DNA of 64,000 nt from Shinella sp. SUS2 (GTDB taxonomy: Bacteria; Pseudomonadota; Alphaproteobacteria; Rhizobiales; Rhizobiaceae): positions 364,119-428,118 of the forward strand of contig NZ_KQ410732.1 of the NCBI RefSeq assembly GCF_001262505.1, in the 5' to 3' direction. Within the stretch, counting starts at the first letter, position 1. Every line of letters begins with the position of its first letter. This document shows positions 23,389 to 31,973 of the stretch, piece by piece. The notes under the pieces are model-generated. The model did not search any database and was not told the DNA's origin. It worked only from the letters and a program-made list of their open reading frames with translations. Both the position numbers and the translations under genes were made by a program.

Positions 23389-24477
23389 ATGACCGATCCC
23401 TGGCCCACTGCCGGCACGCCGCTCGACGATGTCCTCACCCCGATGCCCGTCATCGACGAGGACCGGCTGGCCGCCAACATCGCCCGCGCGCAGGCCTATT
23501 TCGACGGGCACGGCAAGGCCTTCCGCCCGCATATCAAGACCCACAAGATCGTCGCCGTCGCCGAGGCGCAGCGCGCGGCCGGCGCCGTCGGTCTCAATTG
23601 CCAGAAGATCAGCGAGGCCGAGGTTTTCGCCGATGCCGGTTTCGAGGACATCCTGATCACCTACAACATCCTCGGTGCGGCGAAGCTCGGGCGCCTGCGC
23701 GGGCTGCACGAGCGGGTGCCGCGTCTTGCCGTGGTCGCCGACAGCGCCACGACCGTGGACGGTCTTGCCCGCGCCTTCGATGCCGCCCGTCCGCTGACCG
23801 TGCTTGTGGAGTGCGATACGGGCGGGCGCCGATGCGGCGTGCAGACACCGGAGGCGGCAACAGAACTGGCGGCCCGCATCGCCGCCGCGCCGCCCCTCCG
23901 CTTCGGCGGCATCCTCACCTACCCTGCAACCGGCGGCGCAAGCGCCGTGGAGGCTTTCATCGCCGGGACCATGACGCTGCTGGCGGCAAGGGGGCTCGAT
24001 TGCCCGGTGCGCTCCAGCGGTGGTTCGCCGGACCTCTGGAAGGCCCATCTCGTGCCTTCCGCCACCGAACACCGCGCGGGAACCTATGTCTACAACGACC
24101 GGAGCATGGTGCGCGCCGGCCATTGCACGCGGCAGGATCTTGCCATGCATATCCTTGCGACCGTCGTCTCGCGCCCGGCTGAGGATCGTGCGGTGCTGGA
24201 TGCCGGTTCCAAGGCGCTGACCTCGGACCTGCTCGGTTTCAGCGACTACGGCGAGATCGAGGGCCACGAAGGCGCCCGCATCGTCTCGCTCTCGGAGGAG
24301 CATGCGGTGGTCGATCTCAAGGATTGCCGGGGAGAGTTTCCCGCCATCGGCAGCGTGGTGCGCATCGTGCCCAACCACACCTGTGTCGTCAGCAACCTGT
24401 TCGACCGTATGGTCTTCCACCGCGGTGGCATCGTGACGCGGGTCGAGGCAGTCGCCGCACGCGGCACGGTCTGGTGA
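23389..24477 (+). CDS. D-threonine aldolase / D-serine dehydratase-like PLP enzyme
   Basis: 362 residues of the fold-type III PLP family. The PLP lysine is in RPHIKTHK near residue 50, the phosphate-binding region includes SSGGSPDLWK, and the metal-binding His-x-Cys near the C terminus is in VPNHTCVVSNLFD, all as in D-threonine aldolase and eukaryotic-type D-serine dehydratase. It should cleave or dehydrate a beta-hydroxy-D-amino acid, needing a divalent metal. The start at 23389 has GGAAGG upstream; the open frame back to 23314 is unlikely to be translated. Together with SDRs and RidA it suggests beta-hydroxy amino acid breakdown. Confidence 0.83.
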   Translation: MTDPWPTAGTPLDDVLTPMPVIDEDRLAANIARAQAYFDGHGKAFRPHIKTHKIVAVAEAQRAAGAVGLNCQKISEAEVFADAGFEDILITYNILGAAKLGRLRGLHERVPRLAVVADSATTVDGLARAFDAARPLTVLVECDTGGRRCGVQTPEAATELAARIAAAPPLRFGGILTYPATGGASAVEAFIAGTMTLLAARGLDCPVRSSGGSPDLWKAHLVPSATEHRAGTYVYNDRSMVRAGHCTRQDLAMHILATVVSRPAEDRAVLDAGSKALTSDLLGFSDYGEIEGHEGARIVSLSEEHAVVDLKDCRGEFPAIGSVVRIVPNHTCVVSNLFDRMVFHRGGIVTRVEAVAARGTVW

Positions 24478-24550
24478 GGCCGGATTTCGGTTGATGGCGC
24501 GCGGCAAAGCCGCTCGTGCTGGCCGGCAAACGCATTCAAGGAGAATCGCC

Positions 24551-24943
24551 ATGGCTGACAACGACGCCCCCTTCTTCATCGAGGATACCGACGAGACGGA
24601 GATCTCCTCCGACACCGCCGGCCTAGGCAACCTCCTCGTCACCACGCATATCCCGCTGCGCGCCGACGGATCGCTGGAGACTGGCGATATCAGGACGCAG
24701 AGCATCGCGACGCTGGAGAGCCTGAAGGCGTCGCTGGAAAAGGCCGGAAGCAGCCTTGCCGACGTGATCCACCTGACAATCTACCTCATCGACATCAATG
24801 AGCGCCCGGCCTTCAACGAGGTCTATTGCGCCTATTTCAAGAAGCCCTATCCGGTGCGTTGCGCCGTCGGGGTCGCCGCGCTCGCTGATCCCGATATGCG
24901 CGTCGAGGTGACGGCGATGGCGGCGCGGCGCGGGCGCGCCTGA
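24551..24943 (+). CDS. RidA/YjgF/YER057c family enamine/imine deaminase
   Basis: 130 residues. The RidA fold is visible in LLVTTHIPLRADGSLETGDIRTQSIATLESLKASLEKAG (taken in parts), SSLADVIHLTIYLIDI and the conserved C-terminal PVRCAVGVAALADPDMRVEVTAMA, although the usual arginine in the R-x-x-V segment is R-C-A-V here. RidA proteins hydrolyse reactive enamine/imine intermediates made by PLP enzymes, which suits its place directly after a D-threonine-aldolase-like gene. A GGAGA site precedes the ATG. Confidence 0.87.
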   Translation: MADNDAPFFIEDTDETEISSDTAGLGNLLVTTHIPLRADGSLETGDIRTQSIATLESLKASLEKAGSSLADVIHLTIYLIDINERPAFNEVYCAYFKKPYPVRCAVGVAALADPDMRVEVTAMAARRGRA

Positions 24944-25142
24944 GCCCATGCCGGACGCATCGCCTGGTTTTGCGGTGCGTCTGGCTCTGCTCTCGCCGGT
25001 CGGCGCGTGCATCCACGGGCGATGCGCAATTGAAATTCATATTTTCTATAAAAATAGTGAAATAAGAAATGGCGTGCCTGCTATCCCGGGCTTCCGCTTG
25101 TTATCCCTATCAGCATCAAGGGTCTCAAGCGGAGCGGGAACG
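24944..25142 (+). promoter_or_regulatory. AT-rich promoter region of the organosulfur operon
   Basis: A 199-base gap without a gene. Positions about 25028-25070 are sharply AT-rich (AATTGAAATTCATATTTTC and a following AAAAATAGTGAAATAAG) in an otherwise GC-rich window, typical of a promoter/operator for a LysR-type CysB or Cbl regulator. No exact operator can be named by eye. Confidence 0.4.
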
Positions 25143-25682
25143 ATGAACGCCCATGTCGAAAACACACGTTTCAACCTTCACGGCACGTCGCTGATCGAGC
25201 AGCCGGCCGACGCCGACACGCTGAAGGCGGCGCTGCGCACGCTCGGCGGCGGCGTCAGCATCATCACGGCCGGCGAGGGCGAAACCCGCACCGGCGCGAC
25301 CGTCACGTCGGCGACGGCGCTCTCGGTCGAGCCGGCGCGCATGCTGGTCTCCCTCAACCGCACCTCGTCCACCTGGCCCGTCGTCGAACGCTACGGCCAC
25401 CTCGGCATCAACATCGTCGGCAGCGCCCATGAGGCCCTTGCCAACCAGTTTGCCGGCCGCGGTGGTCTTCGTGGCGCCGATCGCTACCACGGCGCGGACT
25501 GGACCACCGCCGTCAGCGGCGCGCCGCTCCTGGTCGATGCCGTCGCGGCAATCGACTGCGTTGTCGAGGAAGCCATCGAACGGCACAGCCACGTCATCGT
25601 CATCGGGAAGGTTCTGGCGATCCGCCTCGGCGCCGGCCATTCGCTGCTCTATCAGGACGGCCGCTATCATGCCCTGTCCTGA
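25143..25682 (+). CDS. Flavin reductase family protein (NADH:FMN oxidoreductase component)
   Basis: 179 residues of the flavin-reductase-like split-barrel family. The FMN-binding pattern GATVTSATALSVEPARMLVSLNRTSSTWPVV and later HLGINIVGSAHEALANQFAG are characteristic of HpaC/NtaB-type reductases. It should supply FMNH2 to the monooxygenase encoded immediately downstream. The start at 25143 (GGAGCGGGA upstream) is preferred over earlier in-frame codons. First gene of a five-gene run with an SsuABC-like transporter. Confidence 0.88.
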   Translation: MNAHVENTRFNLHGTSLIEQPADADTLKAALRTLGGGVSIITAGEGETRTGATVTSATALSVEPARMLVSLNRTSSTWPVVERYGHLGINIVGSAHEALANQFAGRGGLRGADRYHGADWTTAVSGAPLLVDAVAAIDCVVEEAIERHSHVIVIGKVLAIRLGAGHSLLYQDGRYHALS

Positions 25683-25802
25683 CGCCTGCTGAGCGGCGCC
25701 CGCCGCACCGGCATCCACATCCGAGCACTGCCGTACCCCGCCGTGGGCGGGATCGCGACCCCGTGGCCGACGCGGCCCTCTCCAGATGCGATGAAAGGAA
25801 AC

Positions 25803-27158
25803 ATGATGACACGCAAGATCAGGCTTGGCGCATTCCTTCCCGGCGGCGGCCAGCACGTCGCCTCCTGGCGGCACCCGGACCAGCCGGCGGACGGCGCCAC
25901 TAGCTTCGAGTTCCACAAGCAACTCGCCCAGACTGCGGAGCGCGGCCTGTTCGACGCTTATTTCCTGGCGGACAACCTTGCCATCGGGTTCGGCGGGGCG
26001 CGGGAAGGGGGCAATGCCCGCGTCGCTGGCTTCGAGCCGGTGACGCTGTTTTCGGCGCTTGCGCCCTTCACGAAAAATCTCGGTTTCATCGCCACCGCCT
26101 CGACGACCTACGAGGAGCCCTACAACACGGCCCGCAAATTCGCCTCGCTCGACCTCATTTCCGGCGGGCGTGCCGGCTGGAATGTCGTCACCACGACGGG
26201 TGATCCGACCGCGCAGAACTTCAACCGCGAGACCCAGTTGCCCCATGCCGCGCGCTATCGCCGCGCTGCCGAGCATGTCGATGTGGTCAAGAAGCTCTGG
26301 GACAGTTTCGAGGATGACGCCTTCCTGCGCGACAAGGAGAGTGGCGTCTTCTACGATCCGGAGAAGCTGCACGAGAGCGACCATCGCGGCGAACATTTTC
26401 AGGTGCGCGGGCCGCTCAACGTCGCCCGTTCGCCGCAGGGCCATCCTGTCATCGTGCAGGCCGGCCAGTCGGATGACGGCCGCGGGCTTGCCGCCGCGAC
26501 GGCGGAAGTGATCTTCACCGCCCACCAGCACATCGGGACGGCACAGGAATTCTACCGCGACATCAAGGCGCGCGCCCGCGGCCTCGGCCGCAATCCGGAC
26601 CATATCCTCATCATGCCCGGCGTCTCGCCCTTTGTCGGCCGAACGCTGGAGGAGGCGCGCGAAAAATACGACCGCCTGACCGCGCTGATCGTCGAAGCGG
26701 ATGGCGTCGGCCTCCTCAACGGGCTCACCGGCGGCACGCTCGATCTTCGTGGTTACGACCTCGATGGTCCGCTGCCGCCCGCACCGCCGACCGAGGGCAT
26801 GAAGAGCCGTCAGGCGCTGATCCGCCAGATCGCCGACGAGAACAATTTCACCATCCGCCAGCTCTACCAGTGGATCGCTTCCGCCCGTGGCCATTACACC
26901 GTCGTCGGTACGCCAGAGACGATCGTCGATACGCTGCAGGAATGGTTCGAGAACGAGGCCGCCGACGGATTCAACATCCTGCCGCCCTGGCTGCCAACGG
27001 CGCTCGACGACTTTGTCGATCTGGTCATCCCCGAACTCCAGCGCCGTGGCCTGTTCCGTACCGCCTACGAGGGCACGACGCTGCGTGAAAACCTCGGTCT
27101 GCCGTTCCCCGTCAACCGCTGGGCCGGCGCACGCGCCGCCGTCCAGGCCGCCGAATAG
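25803..27158 (+). CDS. LLM-class FMNH2-dependent monooxygenase, NtaA/SnaA/DszA type
   Basis: 451 residues. AAAGGAAAC lies directly before ATGATG at 25803. Family features are LGAFLPGGGQHVASWRHP at the N terminus, LDLISGGRAGWNVVTT near 140, and QAGQSDDGRGLAAATAEVIFTAHQ in the middle, all seen in nitrilotriacetate and sulfone monooxygenases. It needs reduced FMN from the reductase just upstream. With an aliphatic sulfonate-type ABC system behind it, a role in desulfurising an organosulfur compound is likely; the exact substrate is not determinable. Confidence 0.88.
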   Translation: MMTRKIRLGAFLPGGGQHVASWRHPDQPADGATSFEFHKQLAQTAERGLFDAYFLADNLAIGFGGAREGGNARVAGFEPVTLFSALAPFTKNLGFIATASTTYEEPYNTARKFASLDLISGGRAGWNVVTTTGDPTAQNFNRETQLPHAARYRRAAEHVDVVKKLWDSFEDDAFLRDKESGVFYDPEKLHESDHRGEHFQVRGPLNVARSPQGHPVIVQAGQSDDGRGLAAATAEVIFTAHQHIGTAQEFYRDIKARARGLGRNPDHILIMPGVSPFVGRTLEEAREKYDRLTALIVEADGVGLLNGLTGGTLDLRGYDLDGPLPPAPPTEGMKSRQALIRQIADENNFTIRQLYQWIASARGHYTVVGTPETIVDTLQEWFENEAADGFNILPPWLPTALDDFVDLVIPELQRRGLFRTAYEGTTLRENLGLPFPVNRWAGARAAVQAAE

Positions 27159-27167
27159 GAGACGACG

Positions 27168-28019
27168 ATGTCCTATGAAAACGTGAACTCCACCCTCGGT
27201 GCGGATTTTCGCCTTGCGAACCGGCCGCCGGCGGCGCCCGGTCTTGCGACACGGTTGAATGCGCTGTTGCCGTCGTTTCTCGCCCGCTACGGACTGGTTC
27301 TGGCCTTTTTGGCGCTCTGGCAGATTTCGAGCACACAGGGGTGGGTCAATCCCTCCGTCTTCCCGCCGCTCCACATCATCGTCTCGGCTCTCTGGGACAG
27401 CCTTGCCAGCGGCGCACTTCTCGATGATATCGCCATCAGCCTCCAGCGCTCCGGTATCGCCTTTGTCGCCGCCGTCGCGATCGGCATCCCGCTCGGCCTT
27501 GTTATGGGGCAGGCGAAGATCGTCGAGCAGGCGCTCGATCCGCTGCTGCAGTTCTTCCGCCAGACCTCGGCGCTGGCGCTCTATCCCGTCTTCATCCTGC
27601 TGCTCGGGCTCGGTGAAACGTCAAAAGTCTTCGTCATTTTCTGGGCGACGCTCTTCCCGATCCTGCTTGCCACGATCGGCGGCGTGAAGGAGGTCGACAG
27701 CAAGTTGATCGAGATGGCGCGGACCTATGGCGCAGGGCGTTTGACGATCTTCCGCCGCGTCATCCTGCCGGCCTCGGTTCCTGCGATCTTTGTCGGCCTG
27801 CGCCTCTCCGCCACCACGGCGCTGCTGCTCCTCATCGCCGCCGAGATGATCGGCGCCAACAAGGGCATCGGCTTCCAGGTGATGAACGCCCAGTACAATT
27901 TCCAGGTCCCGCTGATGTTCGCCGCCATCCTGCTTCTGGCGCTGCTCGGCCTCCTCGCCAATGCGGTGCTGGTCCTCCTCCAGAAAAAACTCTGCCGCTG
28001 GTCGCAGCCGAACGCCTGA
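27168..28019 (+). CDS. ABC transporter permease, SsuC/TauC type
   Basis: 283 residues with about six membrane helices. The ABC permease consensus is in EVDSKLIEMARTYGAGRLTIFRRV followed by ILPASVPAIFVGLRLS near residues 165-205. An N-terminal cytoplasmic tail of ~40 residues precedes the first helix, as in sulfonate/nitrate/taurine permeases. It begins ten bases after the monooxygenase stop and forms one transporter with the next two genes. Confidence 0.9.
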   Translation: MSYENVNSTLGADFRLANRPPAAPGLATRLNALLPSFLARYGLVLAFLALWQISSTQGWVNPSVFPPLHIIVSALWDSLASGALLDDIAISLQRSGIAFVAAVAIGIPLGLVMGQAKIVEQALDPLLQFFRQTSALALYPVFILLLGLGETSKVFVIFWATLFPILLATIGGVKEVDSKLIEMARTYGAGRLTIFRRVILPASVPAIFVGLRLSATTALLLLIAAEMIGANKGIGFQVMNAQYNFQVPLMFAAILLLALLGLLANAVLVLLQKKLCRWSQPNA

Positions 28020-28054
28020 ACCTTCCGCATTTCTCTTTGTCAAAGGACACCGCC

Positions 28055-29029
28055 ATGACCTTCCACTCGCGAAAACTTCTCCTCTCCACCACCCTCTTCC
28101 TGGGCCTTGCCGGCGCGGCCTTCGCCGAGGATGTGAACCTGCGGTACCTCGCCAGCCAGGGCGGTCTTTCCGCCCATGAGCTTGCCGCCGAACTCGGCTA
28201 TTTCAAGGGAACCGGCATCACGATCGAAAATGTCGGTTATGCCGCGGGCGGCCCGGCCTCGCTGATCGCGCTCGCCTCCGGTGATGTAGAGCTCGGCAGC
28301 GCGGCCACCTCCGCCGTTCTGAACTCGATCATCGGCGGCAACGATTTCGTCGCCGCCTATCCCTCGAACGGCATCAATGCCGAAGTCCAGTCGATCTTCT
28401 ACGTGCTGGAAGACAGCCCCATCAAGGACATCAAGGACATTGCCGGCAAGAGCATCGCCGTCAACACGCTGGGCGCCCATCTCGACTATACGATCCGCGA
28501 GGCGCTGCATTCGGTCGGCCTGCCGACGGATGCAGCCAACCAGGTCGTCGTGCCCGGCCCGCAGCTTGAGCAGGTGCTGCGCTCCGGCCAGGTGGACATC
28601 TCGGCGTTCGGATACTGGCAGACGACCTTCGAGGGTGCGGCCAGCAAGAATGGCGGCCTGCGTGCGATCTTCGACGATACGGACGTGCTCGGCGAGATCG
28701 CCGGCGGCTTCGTGGTGCTGCGCCGTGATTTCGTCAAGGCGCATCCCGAGGCGGCAAAAATCTTCGTCGAACAGTCGGCCCGTGCGCTCGATTATGCCCG
28801 CGAGCATCCCGAGGAGACCCGCAAGATCCTCGCAAAGGCCTTGCAGGAACGCGGCGAGAACCCTGATATCGCGCAATATTTCCGCGGCTATGGCGTTCGT
28901 GCGGGCGGTCTTCCGGTTGAGCGGGACGTGCAGTTCTGGATCGACGTTCTGGTCCGCGAAGGCAAGCTGAAGGAAGGCCAGCTCGCGGCCAAGGACGTGC
29001 TCTATTCGCCCGACGCTGCAACGAACTGA
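28055..29029 (+). CDS. ABC transporter substrate-binding protein, SsuA/TauA type
   Basis: 324 residues; AAAGGACACCGCC before ATG at 28055 fixes the start and a signal peptide follows (LLLSTTLFLGLAGAAFA). The NMT1/SsuA-like fold is visible in LRYLASQGGLSAHELAAELGYFKGTGI, ASGDVELGSAATSAVLNSI and AGKSIAVNTLGAHLDYTI. These proteins bind sulfonates, taurine or related compounds in the periplasm. It lies between the permease and ATPase genes. Confidence 0.9.
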   Translation: MTFHSRKLLLSTTLFLGLAGAAFAEDVNLRYLASQGGLSAHELAAELGYFKGTGITIENVGYAAGGPASLIALASGDVELGSAATSAVLNSIIGGNDFVAAYPSNGINAEVQSIFYVLEDSPIKDIKDIAGKSIAVNTLGAHLDYTIREALHSVGLPTDAANQVVVPGPQLEQVLRSGQVDISAFGYWQTTFEGAASKNGGLRAIFDDTDVLGEIAGGFVVLRRDFVKAHPEAAKIFVEQSARALDYAREHPEETRKILAKALQERGENPDIAQYFRGYGVRAGGLPVERDVQFWIDVLVREGKLKEGQLAAKDVLYSPDAATN

Positions 29030-29037
29030 GGTCTCCC

Positions 29038-29808
29038 ATGAGCCTTGCCCCTGCAACGATCCGCGGAGAGGTGACGATCCGTCACCTCTCGAAATCCTAC
29101 ACGCTCGATGGCCGGCCGCTGCCGGTCCTCGATAACATCAACCTGAAGATACGCTCCGGGGAGAGCCTTGCCATCGTCGGTGCCAGCGGCTCCGGCAAGA
29201 CGACGTTGCTGCGTATCCTTGCCGGGTTGGAGGATGCCGATGGCGGCGAGGTGCTGATCGACGGCAAGGCCGTTTCGGGCGTCGGCGCGGAACGCGCCGT
29301 GATCTTTCAGGAGCCGCGCCTGCTGCCCTGGCTGACCGTGCTCGAAAACGTCGCCTTCGGTCTCGATACGCGCGGGGCCTCCCGCGAGGAAGCGAAGGCC
29401 CGTGCGCGGCGCTATGTCCAGCTCGTCGGCCTGCAATCCTTCGAGAACGCCTATCCGCGCCAGCTTTCCGGCGGCATGGCGCAACGCGTCGGCATCGCCC
29501 GGGCGCTTGCCGTGCAGCCGGAGATCCTGTTGCTGGACGAACCGCTCGGCGCGCTCGACGCCATGACGAAGATCGGCATGCAGCAGGAGCTGACGCGCAT
29601 CTGGCGCGATGAGGACGTCACGACCATCCTTGTGACACACGACCTGGAGGAGGCCATCTACCTTGCCGACCGCATCCTCATCCTGCCGCGCGAGAAGAAC
29701 GCCGCGCCGCGGCTGATCGAGATCGACCTGCCGCGTCCCCGCGACCGCAGCGCGCCGGAATTCGTCCGTCACCGCGAGGAGCTGCTGACCCTCTTCGGCC
29801 TGCACTGA
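29038..29808 (+). CDS. ABC transporter ATP-binding protein, SsuB/TauB type
   Basis: 256 residues. Walker A GASGSGKTT near residue 46, Q-loop VIFQEPRLLPWLTV near 88 (the EPRLLPW variant is typical of nitrate/sulfonate ATPases), signature LSGGMAQRVGIARAL near 142, Walker B ILLLDEPLGALDAM and switch histidine in LVTHDLEEAIYLADRI. A hairpin terminator follows at 29836-29889, so this closes the organosulfur operon. Confidence 0.93.
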   Translation: MSLAPATIRGEVTIRHLSKSYTLDGRPLPVLDNINLKIRSGESLAIVGASGSGKTTLLRILAGLEDADGGEVLIDGKAVSGVGAERAVIFQEPRLLPWLTVLENVAFGLDTRGASREEAKARARRYVQLVGLQSFENAYPRQLSGGMAQRVGIARALAVQPEILLLDEPLGALDAMTKIGMQQELTRIWRDEDVTTILVTHDLEEAIYLADRILILPREKNAAPRLIEIDLPRPRDRSAPEFVRHREELLTLFGLH

Positions 29809-29835
29809 GCGCCATCGCGCACGATTGCCTTTGAC

Positions 29836-29889
29836 CCCGCCTGCTCCGGCCGATAGACGAACGTCATCCGGCCGGGCAGGCGGGCTTTT
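29836..29889 (+). terminator. Rho-independent terminator after the organosulfur operon
   Basis: Long GC-rich stem: CCCGCCTGCTCCGGCCG pairs with CCGGCCGGGCAGGCGGG with one mismatch region, loop of about 15 bases, followed by CTTTT. It lies between the ATPase gene end (29808) and rarA (29938). Confidence 0.65.
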
Positions 29890-29937
29890 GCGTCAGGCCG
29901 CCGGGTTGGACAGGACCGTTTAAGACCGGAGGATGCC

Positions 29938-31254
29938 ATGACCGATCTTTTCGACGCTGCGCCGCGCTCCGGCGTCATGCCGCTTGCCGCGGAACTGCGC
30001 CCGGCGACGCTGGACGACGTGATCGGCCAGGAGAAGATCATCGGCGAGGGCACCATGCTGCGCCGGCGCATCGCCGCCGGAAGGCTCGGCAGCATCGTGC
30101 TCTACGGTCCGCCCGGCCTCGGCAAGACGTCGATCGCCCGTGCCATCGGCAACATGCTCGGCAAGAGTTTCCGCCCGCTGCACGCCGCGCACAACAACGT
30201 GGCCGACATCCGTAAGATCGCCGACGAGGCGCGCATGCGGCCGACCCTGCTCTTTGCGGACGAGGTGCATCGTTTCAGCGCGACGCAGCAGGACCATCTC
30301 CTCGCGCTCTGCGAAGAGGGCGTCGCCGACTTCATCGGCGCAACGACCGGCAATCCCTACCACACGCTGACGCCTGCACTCATCTCCCGTTCGACCATCT
30401 TGAAACTGGAGCCGCTGACGCTCGAGGAGATGGAAGAGGTGGTGCGGCGGGGGCTTCGCCATCTTGCGGCGCGCGGCATCGAGGTGCGCCTGGAGCCCGC
30501 CCAGCTGCGCCGCATCGCCGGTCGGTCCGGCGGCGATGCGCGGCGGGCGCTGACGGTGCTCGAAAGCCTTGCCGTCGGGCACGCTCCGGGAATACCCGTC
30601 GTCATCACCGAGGCGATGGTCGAGGAGGCCTATGCCGCCGCGCCGGTCAACCACGACCGGTCGGGCGATGCGCATTATGACGTCGTCTCGGCCTTCGTGA
30701 AGTCGATGCGCGGTTCCGATCCCGATGCGACGCTCTACTGGCTTGCCCGGCTGATCCACGGCGGCGAGGATCCGCGCTACATTGCGCGCCGCATCATGAT
30801 CCACGCCTCCGAGGATGTCGGCCTTGCCGACAATACGGCGCTGCAGACGGCGGTGGCGGCGCTGCATGCGGTGGAGAAGATCGGTTATCCCGAGGCGCAG
30901 ATCATTCTCGCCCATGCCGCTCTCCACGTCGCCCGCGCGCCGAAATCGAACTCCGCCTGCCGCGGCATCTCGCTGGCACTTGCCCATGTGGCAAAGGAAG
31001 CGCCATCGTCGGTGCCGCTTCATCTGCGTGACGCCCACTACAAGGGTGCGGCGGCGCTCGGCCATGTCGGTTATGCCTTTCCGCATGATGACGGACGGGG
31101 CTGGAGCGAGCAGGTTTACGCGCCGGAGGTGCCGCGCGGCGCCTTCTACCAGAGCGACGCCCGCGAGGCAGGAACTTTCGAACGGCGCGCCGACGAGCAC
31201 TGGGACCAGATCACCGGCCGGCCGACACCACGCCGCTTCGGCGAGAAGCGCTGA
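29938..31254 (+). CDS. rarA: Replication-associated recombination protein A (RarA/MgsA)
   Basis: 438-residue AAA+ ATPase of the clamp-loader class that acts at stalled replication forks. Walker A GPPGLGKTSIARAIG near residue 57, Walker B TLLFADEVHRFSATQQD near 100, sensor GATTGNPYHTLTPALISRS near 128 and the C-terminal tetramerisation part with HYDVVSAFVKSMRGSDPDATLYWLARL (read in two parts) and KSNSACRGISLALAHV are all typical of RarA/Mgs1/WRNIP1. Length matches the family. It stands alone between the organosulfur operon and a convergent lipid gene three bases away. Confidence 0.96.
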   Translation: MTDLFDAAPRSGVMPLAAELRPATLDDVIGQEKIIGEGTMLRRRIAAGRLGSIVLYGPPGLGKTSIARAIGNMLGKSFRPLHAAHNNVADIRKIADEARMRPTLLFADEVHRFSATQQDHLLALCEEGVADFIGATTGNPYHTLTPALISRSTILKLEPLTLEEMEEVVRRGLRHLAARGIEVRLEPAQLRRIAGRSGGDARRALTVLESLAVGHAPGIPVVITEAMVEEAYAAAPVNHDRSGDAHYDVVSAFVKSMRGSDPDATLYWLARLIHGGEDPRYIARRIMIHASEDVGLADNTALQTAVAALHAVEKIGYPEAQIILAHAALHVARAPKSNSACRGISLALAHVAKEAPSSVPLHLRDAHYKGAAALGHVGYAFPHDDGRGWSEQVYAPEVPRGAFYQSDAREAGTFERRADEHWDQITGRPTPRRFGEKR

Positions 31255-31257
31255 CGG

Positions 31258-31854
31258 CTACGGGGCGGTGAGGCCGGCCCGAACCCGGTTGACGACCGTC
31301 CAGGCGAGCAGCACGCAGGCCATCGGCTGGATATGCCATGTCCAGGCGGGCAACGTGCCGAAACCGGCGACAAGCGCGCCGAGCGCCCCGAAGAGGACGG
31401 CCCGGTCGCTCTTGCCCATCGGCCCCTCGTAGCTGCGGCCGTTGCCATGGGCGACGCCGAGCACGCCGGCGAACTCCGTCAGCGCGGCGAGAAAGACGAT
31501 GGCGGTGAACCACGGCAGGGAAAAGGGCGCGACCAGCGCGAAGGGCACGTACAGCGCGGCATCGGAGACGACATCGGTGATCTCGTTGAGATAGCCGCCG
31601 AGCGGGCTCTTCTGGCCGTGTTCGCGCGCGAGCATGCCGTCGATGGCGTTGAGCCCCATGCGCAACAGCATCCAGACCGGAACGAGCGCGAAAAGCGCGG
31701 GTGCCGGATTGACGAGAAGCAGCGCGCCGATCCCCACCGAGACGATCGCGGCGATCAGTGTTATCTGATTTGCCGTGACGCCCATGGCCGCCAGCCGTCC
31801 CACCAGGGGGCGAAGCAGGTTCTGGAAGGACGATTTCAGTTTATAGATCGACAT
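31258..31854 (-). CDS. CDP-alcohol phosphatidyltransferase, YnbA-like, with Asp-to-Asn changes in the active site
   Basis: 198 residues, polytopic membrane enzyme. The CDP-alcohol phosphotransferase motif is at residues 69-94 but reads N69-x2-D72-G-x2-A-R77-x8-G86-x3-N90-x3-D94, so the first and third of the four classical aspartates are asparagine. The retained D72 and D94 still allow partial metal binding. The variant is likely a subfamily property rather than decay because the surrounding sequence is well preserved (LNAIDGMLAREHGQKS). It is divergent from a run encoding hydrolase-methyltransferase, PAP2-phosphatase, PlsC and CdsA homologues, matching the YnbABCD set of Escherichia coli. 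It would move a phospholipid head group from or to a CDP-linked lipid; the alcohol is unknown. The start is an estimate, with a weak ribosome site. Confidence 0.85.
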   Translation of the reverse strand: MSIYKLKSSFQNLLRPLVGRLAAMGVTANQITLIAAIVSVGIGALLLVNPAPALFALVPVWMLLRMGLNAIDGMLAREHGQKSPLGGYLNEITDVVSDAALYVPFALVAPFSLPWFTAIVFLAALTEFAGVLGVAHGNGRSYEGPMGKSDRAVLFGALGALVAGFGTLPAWTWHIQPMACVLLAWTVVNRVRAGLTAP

Positions 31855-31973
31855 GTCAGCTCGAATCCGCTCGATTGCGTGCCACAAAAGAGGATGCAAA
31901 TCGTATGAAATCAACTGCAAACATGCGTCCTCATCCGTATAGGTGCTGAGGTTTCTACAGGAGAGATGACAGC

